Assembly (NCBI GenBank): GCA_034664165.1
Contig: JAXDIE010000021.1
Coordinates: 1 to 52,236 of the forward strand
DNA: 52,236 nt
Reading direction: 5' to 3'
Source of the DNA: JACCVG01 sp034664165
GTDB lineage: Bacteria; Actinomycetota; Thermoleophilia; Solirubrobacterales; Thermoleophilaceae
Below, piece after piece: positions 16,915 to 26,212 of this stretch (position 1 is the first letter of the stretch; each line of letters begins with the position of its first letter). The translations under genes and the position numbers were made by a program. The notes below the pieces were generated by a model that saw nothing but the letters and a program-made list of their open reading frames with translations, did not search any database and was not told the DNA's origin.

Positions 16915-18398
16915 GCCGCGACGACCGCGGGACCCTCTGCATGGTCCTGCACTCGCACATGCCCTACGTGGAGGGGTACGGCACCTGGCCGTTCGGGGAG
17001 GAGTGGCTGTGGGAGGCGATCGCCACCGCCTATCTGCCGTTGTTGCGGGTCCTGCCCGGGGCGCCGGTGACGATCGGCCTCACTCCCGTGTTGTGTGATC
17101 AGCTCGAGGCGCTCACCGGCCCGCCCGGCGATCGCTTCACAGGCTTCATGACCGGGATCCGCGAGCAGACCCACCGCGAGGACTCCGAGGGTGCCGAGCG
17201 CACCGGGAGGCCGGACCTGGCGGCCGAGATCCGCCGCGCGGCGGGGGACTACGTGCGGGCCGACCAGGAGTTCCGCGGGCTCGGCGGAGACCTGCTGGCC
17301 GCGTTCCGCGCCCTTTCCGACAACGGCCCGGCTGAGCTGTGGGCCGGGCCCGCCACCCATCCTGTGCTCCCGCTGCTCGCGACGACCGCCGGGCTGCACA
17401 TGCAGCTGGCCACCGGAATCGCCTCACACGACCGGCGCTTTGGCCGTCATCCGGCCGGCATGTGGCTCCCGGAGTGCGCGTATGAGCCCGGTCTGGAGCG
17501 CGACCTGGCCGAGCACGGCGTCGACGTCTTCTGCGTGGACCAGACGGACTCGCTCGGCCTCGGTGCGCTCGACAACCTCGAGCCGGTCCGGACCGCGGCC
17601 GGCCCGGTGGCGGTTCCGATCGACTGGCAGACAATCTCCCTCGTGTGGGACGAGCAGGCCGGCTACCCGACGGCCGGCGACTATCGCGACAGCCACCAGA
17701 GGACGACCTTCGACCTCCTGCCCTGGGCCAACACGGGCCAGTGCTACGACCAGGACCTGGGCCTGGCACAGGCCAACGCCCACGCCCGCGACTTCGTCCA
17801 GCGGTCGATCGAGAGGCTCGATGCCTATCGGCAGGAGCGCGGGCGCCCGGGCCTGCTGTGCTGCGCGCTCGACGCCGAGCTGCTGGGCCACTGGTGGTAC
17901 GAGGGCCCGCACTGGCTGGAGACCGTGGTCGCCGAGGCCGGTGCCCAGGGGCTGCGCCTGGCGCCGATCTCCGACGCCCTCGAGGGCATGGAGCCCGTCG
18001 AGCGTCCGCTGGCCGCCTCGACCTGGGGGCATCCCAAGGACATGAGCACGTGGGACTCTCCGCAGGTGGCCGACCTGGCGTTCGCCACCCGCCGTGCGGA
18101 GCTGCGGGTGACCAGAGCCGCACAGGGGCTCGCCGCGGCGCCCGCCGAGTCCCGGGCCGCCCGGCACGACACCATCGAGCGGGCCGCACGGGAGCTCATG
18201 GCCCTGCAGGCCAGCGACTGGGCCTTTCAGATCACCCGCGGCACGGCCTCCGACTATCCCGACACGCGGGCCGCCGGGCACCTGGCCGAATTGGACGCCG
18301 CGCTGGCCGCTCTGGAAGACTCCACGGACGGCCTTCCCGGCCCCGAGGTGCGCAACATCGCTCCAGACCTGGAGCTGTCGCCCCTGATTGTGCCTTGA
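16911..18398 (+). CDS. GH57 1,4-alpha-glucan branching enzyme
   Basis: A 495-residue family 57 glycoside hydrolase. Motif I is MVLHSHMPYVEG near the N-terminus. The predicted nucleophile is Glu188 in MWLPECAYEPG, and the predicted acid/base Asp321 in ALDAELLGHWWYEG. An LPWANTGQCY-type loop lies between them. The C-terminal helical domain (HDTIERAARELMALQASDWA) matches DUF1957 branching enzymes such as Thermococcus TK1436. The enzyme cuts alpha-1,4 glucan and makes alpha-1,6 branches. It overlaps the upstream methyltransferase by 4 bases and its TGA overlaps the TTG of the GT4 gene. The GH57-GT4 pair is a known alternative glycogen-synthesis module. Confidence 0.9.
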   Translation: MSRDDRGTLCMVLHSHMPYVEGYGTWPFGEEWLWEAIATAYLPLLRVLPGAPVTIGLTPVLCDQLEALTGPPGDRFTGFMTGIREQTHREDSEGAERTGRPDLAAEIRRAAGDYVRADQEFRGLGGDLLAAFRALSDNGPAELWAGPATHPVLPLLATTAGLHMQLATGIASHDRRFGRHPAGMWLPECAYEPGLERDLAEHGVDVFCVDQTDSLGLGALDNLEPVRTAAGPVAVPIDWQTISLVWDEQAGYPTAGDYRDSHQRTTFDLLPWANTGQCYDQDLGLAQANAHARDFVQRSIERLDAYRQERGRPGLLCCALDAELLGHWWYEGPHWLETVVAEAGAQGLRLAPISDALEGMEPVERPLAASTWGHPKDMSTWDSPQVADLAFATRRAELRVTRAAQGLAAAPAESRAARHDTIERAARELMALQASDWAFQITRGTASDYPDTRAAGHLAELDAALAALEDSTDGLPGPEVRNIAPDLELSPLIVP

Positions 18399-19591
18399 GA
18401 ACCCTGATCCTCACATGGGAGTACCCACCGCTCATCGAGGGCGGGCTGGCCCGTCACGTGCGCAAGCTCGCGGTGAACATGGCGGCGCAGGGGGTCGATG
18501 TGCACGTGCTCACGCGCGGGCTCGAGGAATCGCCCGCGGAGGAGGATCTGGAGGGCGTGACGGTCCACCGGGTGCGCGAGCCCGACCGCCCGCAGGAGCT
18601 GGGCGAGTTCGTGACCTGGGTGGAGCACATGAACGCGGACATGCTTGCAGCGGGCGTCGAGCTGGGCGATCGTTACGACTTCGACGTGGTTCACGGGCAC
18701 GACTGGCTGGTGGCCGTGGCCGGAGACCACCTGGCCAAGCGCTTCCGCTGTCCGCTGGTCACCACCGTCCATGCCACCGAGTTCGGGCGGCATCAGGGCT
18801 GGGTCGCCAAGCACCCGCAGTCGCACATACACGGGGTGGAGCGCTGGATGACCAATCGCGCGGAGCGGGTGATCACGTGCTCCTCCTACATGCGCGAGCA
18901 CGTGTGCGATATCTACGGGCTGGATGAGACCGCGGTCGCGGTGATCCCGAACGGGATCGATCCCGCAGACCTGGAGCCCGCGGGGGACCTCGAGGAGCTG
19001 CGCGAGCGCTTCGCGGAGCCCCACGAGCGGCTTGTGCTCCTGGTGGGCCGGCTGGTCTACGAGAAGGGCTTCCAGCTGGCGCTGGAGGCGCTCCCCGGCC
19101 TGATCGAGCGCGTGGGCGACGTCCGCTTCGTCGTCGCCGGGTCAGGCACCCACGAGGAGCAGCTGCGCGAACAGGCGCACGACCTGGGGCTGGACGACCA
19201 CGGGACCTTCCTGGGCTGGATCGGCGACGACGTGCTGCACTCGCTCTACCGGATCGCCGACCTCACAGTGATCCCCTCGATCTACGAGCCCTTCGGCCTG
19301 GTTGCCCTGGAGGCCATGGCGTCCGGCTGCCCCTGCCTGGTGGCCGACACGGGCGGCCTGCGGGAGGTCGTGACCGAGGAGGTGGGCCTGCGCTTCCGCT
19401 CCCGCGACCCGGAGTCGCTTGGCGAGATGGCCGAGCAGCTCCTCACCGATGCCGAGTTGCGGGACCGGCTGGTGGCCGAGGCATCCGAGCACGTGCTGAC
19501 CTTCGACTGGAGCGACGTGGCCGCACAGACGCGCGCGCTCTACGCAGAGCTCATTCCCAGCGCATCGACGCCGGGGTATCGCGCATCCTGA
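18395..19591 (+). CDS. GT4 glycosyltransferase, glycogen synthase-like
   Basis: A 398-residue GT-B fold enzyme. The N-terminal domain starts LILTWEYPPLIEGGLARHVR, typical of bacterial and archaeal GT4 glucan synthases. DVVHGHDWLVAVAGDHLAKR and TTVHATEFGRHQG follow. The nucleotide-sugar domain has VAVIPNGIDP, LVLLVGRLVYEKGFQLALEA and the E-x7-E motif EPFGLVALE. It probably extends alpha-1,4-glucan chains from ADP- or UDP-glucose. The TTG start overlaps the GH57 stop by 4 bases. The last 41 bases overlap the convergent acyltransferase gene. Confidence 0.9.
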   Translation: MRTLILTWEYPPLIEGGLARHVRKLAVNMAAQGVDVHVLTRGLEESPAEEDLEGVTVHRVREPDRPQELGEFVTWVEHMNADMLAAGVELGDRYDFDVVHGHDWLVAVAGDHLAKRFRCPLVTTVHATEFGRHQGWVAKHPQSHIHGVERWMTNRAERVITCSSYMREHVCDIYGLDETAVAVIPNGIDPADLEPAGDLEELRERFAEPHERLVLLVGRLVYEKGFQLALEALPGLIERVGDVRFVVAGSGTHEEQLREQAHDLGLDDHGTFLGWIGDDVLHSLYRIADLTVIPSIYEPFGLVALEAMASGCPCLVADTGGLREVVTEEVGLRFRSRDPESLGEMAEQLLTDAELRDRLVAEASEHVLTFDWSDVAAQTRALYAELIPSASTPGYRAS

Positions 19592-20249
19592 TCACGCGGG
19601 CGGGCACACCGCCCACCACGGCATTCGCGGGGACATCCTTGGTGACGACGGCGTTGGTGCCGATCACCGCGTTGTCACCCACGGTGACCCCGCGCAGGAT
19701 GCACGCGCCGTAGCCGATCCAGACGTTGTTGCCCACACGCACGTCGCGCATGTAGATCCCCTGCTGGCGGATGGGCCGATCCACGTCGACCACTCCGTGG
19801 TCGAAGTCGATGAGCATGACGCGGTCGGCGATCACGCACTCGCGGCCGATCGAGATGTGCTGGTAGGCGGAGATGGTGCACTCCTGGCCCATCACGGTCT
19901 TGGCGCCGATCGACACCGTGCCCTCGTGACAGCGGATCTTGGTGTCGTGGCCCAGCCATGACCAGCGGCCCAGCGAGACGCCGGCCTCGGGCCCGATCTC
20001 CAGGACAACCCGCGGGCAGATGAAGGCCAGGCCATCGAGCTCGAGCCGGCGCCCGTAGCGGGACAGGTAGCGGCGCCGCACCAGCCTGAGGATGAGCACG
20101 GCGTAGTTGCGGTTGAGCATCTTGTGCTCGCGCATGAAGCGAAGCAGCGGCAGCAGCCCGCGCTGGAGAGGCGCGGGCCCGCGCCGGATCCCGGCGGGAT
20201 CGGCGGCGCTGTCGGGAACGGCATGCAGGTTCTGCTGAAAAGGCTCCAT
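19551..20249 (-). CDS. Left-handed beta-helix (hexapeptide) acyltransferase
   Basis: A 232-residue acyltransferase. An N-terminal helical part (~1-70) precedes hexapeptide repeats: VSLGRWSWLGHDTKIRCHEG, VSIGAKTVMGQECTISAYQH, ISIGRECVIADRVMLIDFDH, then VRVGNNVWIGYGACILRGVT and IGTNAVVTKDVPANAVVGGV. The order and the closing PARVIRMRD match the maltose/serine O-acetyltransferase class (CatB/LacA-like). It likely acetylates a sugar of a surface polymer, fitting the adjacent glycosyltransferases, but the acceptor is unknown. The ATG at 20249 is 51 bases from the divergent ABC transporter start. Confidence 0.87.
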   Translation of the reverse strand: MEPFQQNLHAVPDSAADPAGIRRGPAPLQRGLLPLLRFMREHKMLNRNYAVLILRLVRRRYLSRYGRRLELDGLAFICPRVVLEIGPEAGVSLGRWSWLGHDTKIRCHEGTVSIGAKTVMGQECTISAYQHISIGRECVIADRVMLIDFDHGVVDVDRPIRQQGIYMRDVRVGNNVWIGYGACILRGVTVGDNAVIGTNAVVTKDVPANAVVGGVPARVIRMRDTPASMRWE

Positions 20250-20300
20250 TTCCGGGGAGGATATTCGGAGTCGGCCTTGCACCCTGCGACAATCCCGGCG

Positions 20301-21041
20301 ATGCCCGGGCACTCGCTGGACGCTCCCATCATCAAGGCCGTCGATGTGCGCCGTCGATACGGCGATGGGCACGCGGCTGTGACGGCGCTCGCTGGTGTGA
20401 GCCTGGAGTTCGAGCGCGGCCGCTTCACCGCGATCATGGGCCCCTCCGGGTCTGGCAAGTCGACGCTGATGCACATTCTCGCGGGCCTGGACCGCCCCAG
20501 CTCCGGAGAGGTCTGGATCGACGGCATCGAGATCACCGACATGTCCGAGGACCAGCTCACCGAGCTGCGGCGCGACAAGCTCGGCTTCGTCTTCCAGTTC
20601 TTCAACCTGATCCCGGTGCTCACCGCGGAGGAGAACATCCTTCTGCCGCTGACCATCGCCGGAAGGCGCCCCGACCTCCTGCGCCTACTCGAGCTGGTCC
20701 GGGCGGTCGGCATCGAGGATCGCCTGTCGCACCGCCCCTCGGAGCTGTCGGGCGGGCAGCAGCAACGTGTGGCGGTGGCCCGCGCCCTGATCACCCGCCC
20801 GGCCGTGCTCTTCGCCGACGAGCCGACCGGCAACCTGGACTCGACGAGCAGCGAAGAGGTGCTGAGGCTGCTCCGCACCGCGGTCGACGACCTGGGCCAG
20901 ACGGTGGTGATGGTGACCCACGAGGCGCACGCGGCCGCATTTGCGGATCGGCTGATCGTGCTGCGCGACGGAGTGGTCGCGCACGACGGAGTGTCCGGCT
21001 CCGAGGGTGAGGTCATCGACCTCATGCGCCGCACGGCGTAG
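20301..21041 (+). CDS. ABC transporter ATPase, MacB/LolD-type
   Basis: A 246-residue ATP-binding subunit. Walker A GPSGSGKST (47-55), the Q-loop FVFQFFNLIPVLTAEENI, the signature LSGGQQQRVAVARAL, Walker B VLFADEPTGNLDSTSS and the H-loop MVTHEAHAA are all present. FFNLIPVLTAEEN and GNLDS are typical of the MacB/FtsE/LolD subfamily that works with FtsX-like permeases by mechanotransmission rather than classic transport. The permease follows 4 bases after the stop. The substrate could be a lipoprotein, peptide or drug. Confidence 0.93.
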   Translation: MPGHSLDAPIIKAVDVRRRYGDGHAAVTALAGVSLEFERGRFTAIMGPSGSGKSTLMHILAGLDRPSSGEVWIDGIEITDMSEDQLTELRRDKLGFVFQFFNLIPVLTAEENILLPLTIAGRRPDLLRLLELVRAVGIEDRLSHRPSELSGGQQQRVAVARALITRPAVLFADEPTGNLDSTSSEEVLRLLRTAVDDLGQTVVMVTHEAHAAAFADRLIVLRDGVVAHDGVSGSEGEVIDLMRRTA

Positions 21042-21045
21042 GGCC

Positions 21046-23649
21046 TTGAGCCAGCTCCAGTTCACGAGTGCGAAGGCTCCGCGGCTGCGGATGCGCGACG
21101 TGACCCTCAAGGGCCTGCGCGCGCGCAGGCGCCGTTCCCTCTCGATCGTGGTCGCCGTGGTGCTCGGGGTGGGCCTGATGGTCGGCGGGCTGGTGCTCAC
21201 GGACACGATCAACGCGTCCTTCGAGAAGATCTTCGCCCAGGGCAAGGACAGCGACGTGATCATCCGGGGCAAGCAGGGGGTCGACCAGGCGGGCCCGGGC
21301 GGAGGGGCGGAGTCGTTCTCGGTGTCGGCCCTGGACAAGGTCCGCAGCACGCCGGGCGTTCAGAAGGCCCAGGGCGGCGTCTTCTACGCGGGCACGCTTC
21401 TGGACAGCCACGGCGACAGGATCGGGTCCGGGTTCGCGCCGAGCTTCCTGTTCTCGAGCTACGACAAGGAGTTCGAGTCGCTGGACTACCTGAAGGGTCA
21501 TCCGCCCGAGGGCCCGCGCCAGATCTCCCTGGACCAGGCCAGCGCCAAGCGCGCCAAGGTGCGCATGGGCGATGAGATCTATGCCGTCGCCAAGACCGAG
21601 CCGGTGCTCTACCGGGTGGTTGGCCTCACCAAGTTCGGCGACATCTCCTTTGGCGGGGCGAGTTTCGCCACGCTCACGCTGCCCGAGGCCAAACGCATAA
21701 CCGGCCAGGTGGGCCGGCTTGACCGCATGGAGGTCGCCGCCGACCCGGGCGTGGGGGCGGGGGATCTCGCTGACCGGCTCGACAAGCGGTTGCCCCGTCA
21801 GCTCGATGTGAGCACCACGAAGGCGGACGCCGACTCCCAGCTGAAGGACATCAAGCAGGGCCTGTCGTTCCTGTCGGTGGTCCTTGCGGTATTCGGCTTC
21901 GTCTCGTTGTTCGTCGGCTCCTTCGTCATCTTCAACACCTTCGCGATCACGGTGGCGCAGCGCATCAGCGAGTTCGGCCTCTTGCGGATCCTCGGGGCGT
22001 CGCGTCGCCAGATCCTGGCCTCGGTGATGCTCGAGGCCACGCTGATCGGTGTGGCCGGCTCGGTCGCAGGCATCGCGGCCGGGGTCGGATTCGCCTACGG
22101 GATCCAGGCGCTGTTCCGGGCGTTCGGGATCGACCTGCCGAGCACGGGGACCGTGCTGACCGAGCAGACGGTGGCCACGGGGTTCATCCTGGGGATGGTC
22201 GTGACGCTGATCTCGGCCCTGGTGCCGGCGATCCGGGCCAGGCGGGTCTCGCCGCTTGCGGCTCTCCGCGAGCAGGGCCTGAGCGACAGCGAGCGCACCA
22301 ACCGGGTGGTGGTCGCCGTGGCGCTGGCCCTCACGGCTGCCGGCGTGGCAGTGGTCGTGCGCGCGCTGCTCACGAACTTCGCCGAGGCGGGGGACCAGGC
22401 CATCCAGATCGGGCTGGGATCGGTCGGTGTGCTGTTCGGCGTGGCGCTTGTCAGCCCGGCGCTGATCCGCCCGGTCGCGGCCGCGGTCGGGCTCCCGATC
22501 CAGCGGCTCCGGGGCATCACGGGACGCCTGGCGCGCGAGAACGCCGTGCGCAAGCCGGGCCGGACGGCGGCCACGGCGGCCGCGCTGATGATCGGGCTGG
22601 CGCTTGTCAGCTTCGTGACCATCATCGCCGCGGGCATCAACGCCTCCGTGGCCAACACGATCGAGGAGAACTTCGCCGGTGAGCTGATCGTCCAGAACCT
22701 GGATGGGCTCTCGCCGATACCGGCCGACGTGATCGGGGCCGTGAGACACGTGAAGGGCGTCAAGACCGTGTCGCCAAGCTCATACGCCAACGTCAAGGTC
22801 CGCGGCGTCAAGGGGGAGCCATTCGTCTCGGCGCTCGATCCGAAGACCGTGGCCGACGTCTTCACGCTCGACTGGGTGGATGGGTCGCAGGAGACGCTCG
22901 ACCACCTGAAGGACGGCCAGATCGTGGTGGACCAGGCGTGGGCCACCAGCAAGGGCTTCGACACCGGCGACACGGTGAGCGTGAAGACCGCGAACGGCGA
23001 GCATCACGACTACGAGATCGCAGGCAGCCTGACCGACAACTCCGAGCTGTTCGGCGCCTTCATCCTCACCAACCGGGCGATGGACCGAGACTTCGGGATC
23101 GACCAGCCGGCCTACGGGTTCGTCGCCCTGGAGAAGGGCGCCAAGACATGGAAGGTCCAGGACGAGCTGAAGCAGCTCCTCCGCGACCGCTTTCCGAGCG
23201 CCGTGGTCCGCAACCAGAAGCAGCTGGGCCAGGAGCAGTTCGACCGGATCAGCGGAATCACGAAGATGGTCTATGCGCTGCTCTCGCTGGCGGTACTGGT
23301 CTCGCTTTTCGGGATCGCCAACACCATGTCGCTCTCGATCCTCGAGCGCACCCGCGAGCTGGGGATGCTCCGCGCGATCGGGACCATGCGCAGCCAGGTA
23401 CGGGAGATGGTCACGCTCGAGGCCGTGATCACCGCGCTGATCGGTGCGGTCCTGGGCCTCGCGCTGGGCATCGCCTTCGCCGCGCTGATGTCGCAGGCCC
23501 TGGCCTCCCTGGGCTTCTCGGTGGTCTACCCGGCGCTCCAGCTCGCGCTGATGTTCGTCCTGGCGGCGGTTGCGGGGGCGGTGGCGTCGATCGGGCCCGC
23601 GGCCCGCGCGGCCAACATCGACGTGCTCGATGCCGTCGCGTACGAGTAG
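21046..23649 (+). CDS. FtsX/MacB-like ABC permease
   Basis: An 867-residue permease with the two-FtsX-domain layout. TM1 is LSIVVAVVLGVGLMVGGLVL. A large extracellular MacB-type domain (~45-270) follows, then a first three-helix FtsX block (SVVLAVFGFVSLFVGSFVIF and onward). After ENAVRKPGRTAATAAALMIG comes a second extracellular domain. The closing FtsX block contains LFGIANTMSLSILERTRELG and the final IDVLDAVAYE. The TTG at 21046 was chosen because it lies 4 bases after the ATPase stop; an ATG at 21091 is an alternative. The family exports or extracts lipids, lipoproteins or peptides. Confidence 0.9.
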   Translation: MSQLQFTSAKAPRLRMRDVTLKGLRARRRRSLSIVVAVVLGVGLMVGGLVLTDTINASFEKIFAQGKDSDVIIRGKQGVDQAGPGGGAESFSVSALDKVRSTPGVQKAQGGVFYAGTLLDSHGDRIGSGFAPSFLFSSYDKEFESLDYLKGHPPEGPRQISLDQASAKRAKVRMGDEIYAVAKTEPVLYRVVGLTKFGDISFGGASFATLTLPEAKRITGQVGRLDRMEVAADPGVGAGDLADRLDKRLPRQLDVSTTKADADSQLKDIKQGLSFLSVVLAVFGFVSLFVGSFVIFNTFAITVAQRISEFGLLRILGASRRQILASVMLEATLIGVAGSVAGIAAGVGFAYGIQALFRAFGIDLPSTGTVLTEQTVATGFILGMVVTLISALVPAIRARRVSPLAALREQGLSDSERTNRVVVAVALALTAAGVAVVVRALLTNFAEAGDQAIQIGLGSVGVLFGVALVSPALIRPVAAAVGLPIQRLRGITGRLARENAVRKPGRTAATAAALMIGLALVSFVTIIAAGINASVANTIEENFAGELIVQNLDGLSPIPADVIGAVRHVKGVKTVSPSSYANVKVRGVKGEPFVSALDPKTVADVFTLDWVDGSQETLDHLKDGQIVVDQAWATSKGFDTGDTVSVKTANGEHHDYEIAGSLTDNSELFGAFILTNRAMDRDFGIDQPAYGFVALEKGAKTWKVQDELKQLLRDRFPSAVVRNQKQLGQEQFDRISGITKMVYALLSLAVLVSLFGIANTMSLSILERTRELGMLRAIGTMRSQVREMVTLEAVITALIGAVLGLALGIAFAALMSQALASLGFSVVYPALQLALMFVLAAVAGAVASIGPAARAANIDVLDAVAYE

Positions 23650-23682
23650 CGCGGCCGCCGACCCGCATAACATGCTCGGCCC

Positions 23683-24633
23683 GTGCCCGAGACCACCAGA
23701 TCCGAGTTGGCCGAGCGCCTGATCAGCGGCGACAAGCGCGCGCTTGCCCGCGCGATCTCGCTGGTCGAGAACGACGACCCCGAGGGCTGGGCGCTGGTCC
23801 GCGAGGTCTACCCGCTGACCGGCAAGGCCGCCATCGTGGGCTTCACCGGCCCCCCGGGTGTCGGCAAGTCAACCCTGATCGGCACGCTGGTCAAGCACGC
23901 CCGCGGCCTCGACCGCGACGTGGCGGTCCTCTCGATCGACCCGTCCTCGCCCTTCACCAAGGGGGCGCTGCTGGGCGATCGGATCCGCCTGGCCGACCAC
24001 TTCCTTGACCCGGGCGTGTTCATCCGCTCGATGGCCAGCCGCGGGTCTCTCGGAGGGCTTTCGGAGGCCGCGCTACAGGCCGCCCTGCTAATGGACGCCG
24101 CCGGCAAGGACTACGTCATGCTCGAGACCGTGGGTGTGGGGCAGGGCGAGGTGGACATCATCGATCACGCCGACACCGTTGTGCTCGTGCTGATGCCGGG
24201 ATCGGGTGACTCGATCCAGGCCCTGAAGGCGGGGGTCATGGAGATCCCCGATGTGATCGTCGTGAACAAGTCCGACCACCCGATGACCCAGACGATGGTC
24301 CGGGAGATCCGGGCCGTGCTGGCGCTGGGCCCCTCAGAGGGCTGGCAGGTGCCGATCCTGTGCACCGAGGCCTCTCGCCACGAGGGTGTGGAGGAGCTGG
24401 CCGAAGCCATCGCCGCCCACGGCGAGCACATCCGCGCAGAGGGCACGCTGGCGGAGCGCCGGCGGCGCAACCTGATGAACGAGGTCCTCGCCCTCGCCGC
24501 CTTCCGGCTGCGGCACCGCCTGGAGGAGGCCGTGCGCGAAGACGCCGAGATGAAGGAGCTGCTGGACCAGGTGGTCAGCCGCCGGCTGGACCCCGCGAGC
24601 GCCGCCCGGCGGCTGCTCGAGCGCGACTTCTGA
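23683..24633 (+). CDS. meaB: MeaB/ArgK-family GTPase (methylmalonyl-CoA mutase chaperone)
   Basis: A 316-residue G3E GTPase. GPPGVGKST lies at 56-64, followed by LSIDPSSPFTKGALLGDRIR, ETVGVGQGEVDIIDHADTVV, and the guanine-specificity motif VVNKSD. MeaB loads and protects the cobalamin cofactor of methylmalonyl-CoA mutase and is normally near mutA/mutB, which are not in the window. The GTG start follows the ABC permease by 33 bases. Between its stop and the convergent beta-helix gene (24634-24700) I see only weak hairpins and no clear terminator. Confidence 0.92.
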   Translation: MPETTRSELAERLISGDKRALARAISLVENDDPEGWALVREVYPLTGKAAIVGFTGPPGVGKSTLIGTLVKHARGLDRDVAVLSIDPSSPFTKGALLGDRIRLADHFLDPGVFIRSMASRGSLGGLSEAALQAALLMDAAGKDYVMLETVGVGQGEVDIIDHADTVVLVLMPGSGDSIQALKAGVMEIPDVIVVNKSDHPMTQTMVREIRAVLALGPSEGWQVPILCTEASRHEGVEELAEAIAAHGEHIRAEGTLAERRRRNLMNEVLALAAFRLRHRLEEAVREDAEMKELLDQVVSRRLDPASAARRLLERDF

Positions 24634-24700
24634 TCGAGGGGTCCCGCGTAAGGACCGGCGTCGCTGGATCTTGACCCCGGTGGGGCCTAAAAGCCGGCCG

Positions 24701-26212
24701 CTAGCCGCGGATGCGGATCTTGCGCTTCAGGGTCTCGCCGTCGACGGAGGCCTTGATGCGCGTCCTCCCGGTCGAGCCCTTGGTGACCAGCACGGTGTCG
24801 GCCACGCCGCCGATCGTCTCGACGCGCTTGGAGATGCGGCCGCGATCGGTCTGGAACCTGACCTTGGTGCCGTCGGGGAACAGGCTGGGGTTGAAACGCT
24901 GCCCGCCGCCTGCCTCGTCGGTGGAGTTGAACTGGAAGCTCGCGCGAACCTTCAGTTGGCGGCCGTTCTTCTTGACCGACTTCTTGGACTCGAGCTTCAT
25001 CTGCAGCCGCGGACCGGTGTCGACGTTGCCGACGACGCCGTCGGACGGCGGCGTGCCCGGGCGCTCGTTGGAGCCCCACCAGTTGTTCTCGGCCTTGATC
25101 TGCTCGTTGGTGTCCGAGTCCTCGTTGGCCACCCCGAAGTCGTTGCGGAAGATCCGGTTGAAGGCCACGTCCAGGTGGCCGTCGTAGGTGTTGCCCAGGA
25201 GGCGCACGCCGCGATCGCTGGTCACGTTGTTGTTTCCGAGCAGCGTGTTGCCGATGATCTGGATGTTGCGGTTCACGCCGGCGCCGCGATCGTCGGACAC
25301 CGTGATGGCCGCGCCGTCGTAGCCCTCCAGGTCGTTGTCGAAGATGTTGGCGCCATCGACGTTGCCGCCCATCTCGATCACGTCGTCATCGATCACGTCG
25401 TCATCGACATTGCCGAAGCTCTCGTTCTCGTTCACGCGCACGGCGCGGGCGTTCAGCACCACGATGCCGCTGTCGTCCGTCAGGTCGTTGCCGAGGATGT
25501 CGACGCCGGTCGCGGGCGGCGCAAGTGTCGGGTTCTGGTTCTTGATCAGCATGGCCTCGTTCTGGTGGCCGGTGAAGTCGTTGCGGTCGATCAGCACGTT
25601 GGACGCGAGGGTGTCGGTGTAGATGCCGTTGCCCTGCTCGTCACCCTCGCCGCCATCGTTGTTGTTGCGGCTGAACGAGTTGCGCTTGATGATCGTGCGC
25701 GAAGCGCCGCTGCTGTTCAGCTGGAGGCCGAAGACGTTGTCGGTGATGATGTTGTTCACGATCCGGAAGCCCGAGATGGGGGTGGGGTTGAACAGGATCG
25801 AGATCCCTGCGTCGAATGTGCTGGCGCCACCACTCGAGCCGGCGCGGAAGATCGTGAAGCCGTCGATCACGGTGCCGTCCGGCGGCGGGGTGCCCGGATC
25901 GCCGTCGTCGGTGATCACGAAGCCGCCGTTCTGGGCGCCGACCTTGGACTCGCCGCCGTTACGGTTCTCGCGCGCGTCGGCGCCCGACTGGGCGCCGTTG
26001 ATCTCAAGCGGCTTGGTGACCACCACGGTCTCCTGGTAGCGCCCCGCTTCGACGTCAACCGTGTCGCCAGGGTCGGATGCGTTGACCGCCGCCTGGATCT
26101 TGGTGAAGTCACATTCGCCCGGGTTGGGGCATACGTCGATCGTCGAGGCCGAAGCCACGCCGGGCGCGGCCAGGCATCCGGCGACGGCGATCGGGAGCAG
26201 GTAGCGCCTCAT
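24701..26212 (-). CDS. Secreted right-handed parallel beta-helix protein A
   Basis: A 503-residue protein with a signal peptide (MRRYLLPIAVAGCLAAPGVA, cut near SAS). The start of the helix resembles polysaccharide-lyase-like folds (CDFTKIQAAVNASDPGDTVD, then VEAGRYQETVVVTKPLEING). Asn-rich coils follow (IVNNIITDN, IIGNTLLGNNNV) up to ENNWWGSN. The C-terminal ~100 residues look like a bacterial Ig-like domain (DGTKVRFQTDRGRISKR). It is probably extracellular, binding or cleaving a polysaccharide; no catalytic residues are assigned. A VIDDDVI coding repeat lies near 25380. Its ATG overlaps the stop of protein B by 4 bases. Confidence 0.85.
   Translation of the reverse strand: MRRYLLPIAVAGCLAAPGVASASTIDVCPNPGECDFTKIQAAVNASDPGDTVDVEAGRYQETVVVTKPLEINGAQSGADARENRNGGESKVGAQNGGFVITDDGDPGTPPPDGTVIDGFTIFRAGSSGGASTFDAGISILFNPTPISGFRIVNNIITDNVFGLQLNSSGASRTIIKRNSFSRNNNDGGEGDEQGNGIYTDTLASNVLIDRNDFTGHQNEAMLIKNQNPTLAPPATGVDILGNDLTDDSGIVVLNARAVRVNENESFGNVDDDVIDDDVIEMGGNVDGANIFDNDLEGYDGAAITVSDDRGAGVNRNIQIIGNTLLGNNNVTSDRGVRLLGNTYDGHLDVAFNRIFRNDFGVANEDSDTNEQIKAENNWWGSNERPGTPPSDGVVGNVDTGPRLQMKLESKKSVKKNGRQLKVRASFQFNSTDEAGGGQRFNPSLFPDGTKVRFQTDRGRISKRVETIGGVADTVLVTKGSTGRTRIKASVDGETLKRKIRIRG

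Noticed and set aside
24660..24695. Bidirectional terminator between meaB and the beta-helix gene
   Set aside because: Only a 4-bp CCCC-GGGG stem and no T-run on either strand; too weak to call.
25375..25415. Short direct repeat near 25380 as a possible mobile or regulatory repeat
   Set aside because: The repeated unit is in frame and encodes a repeated DDDVI segment of the beta-helix protein, so it is a coding repeat.
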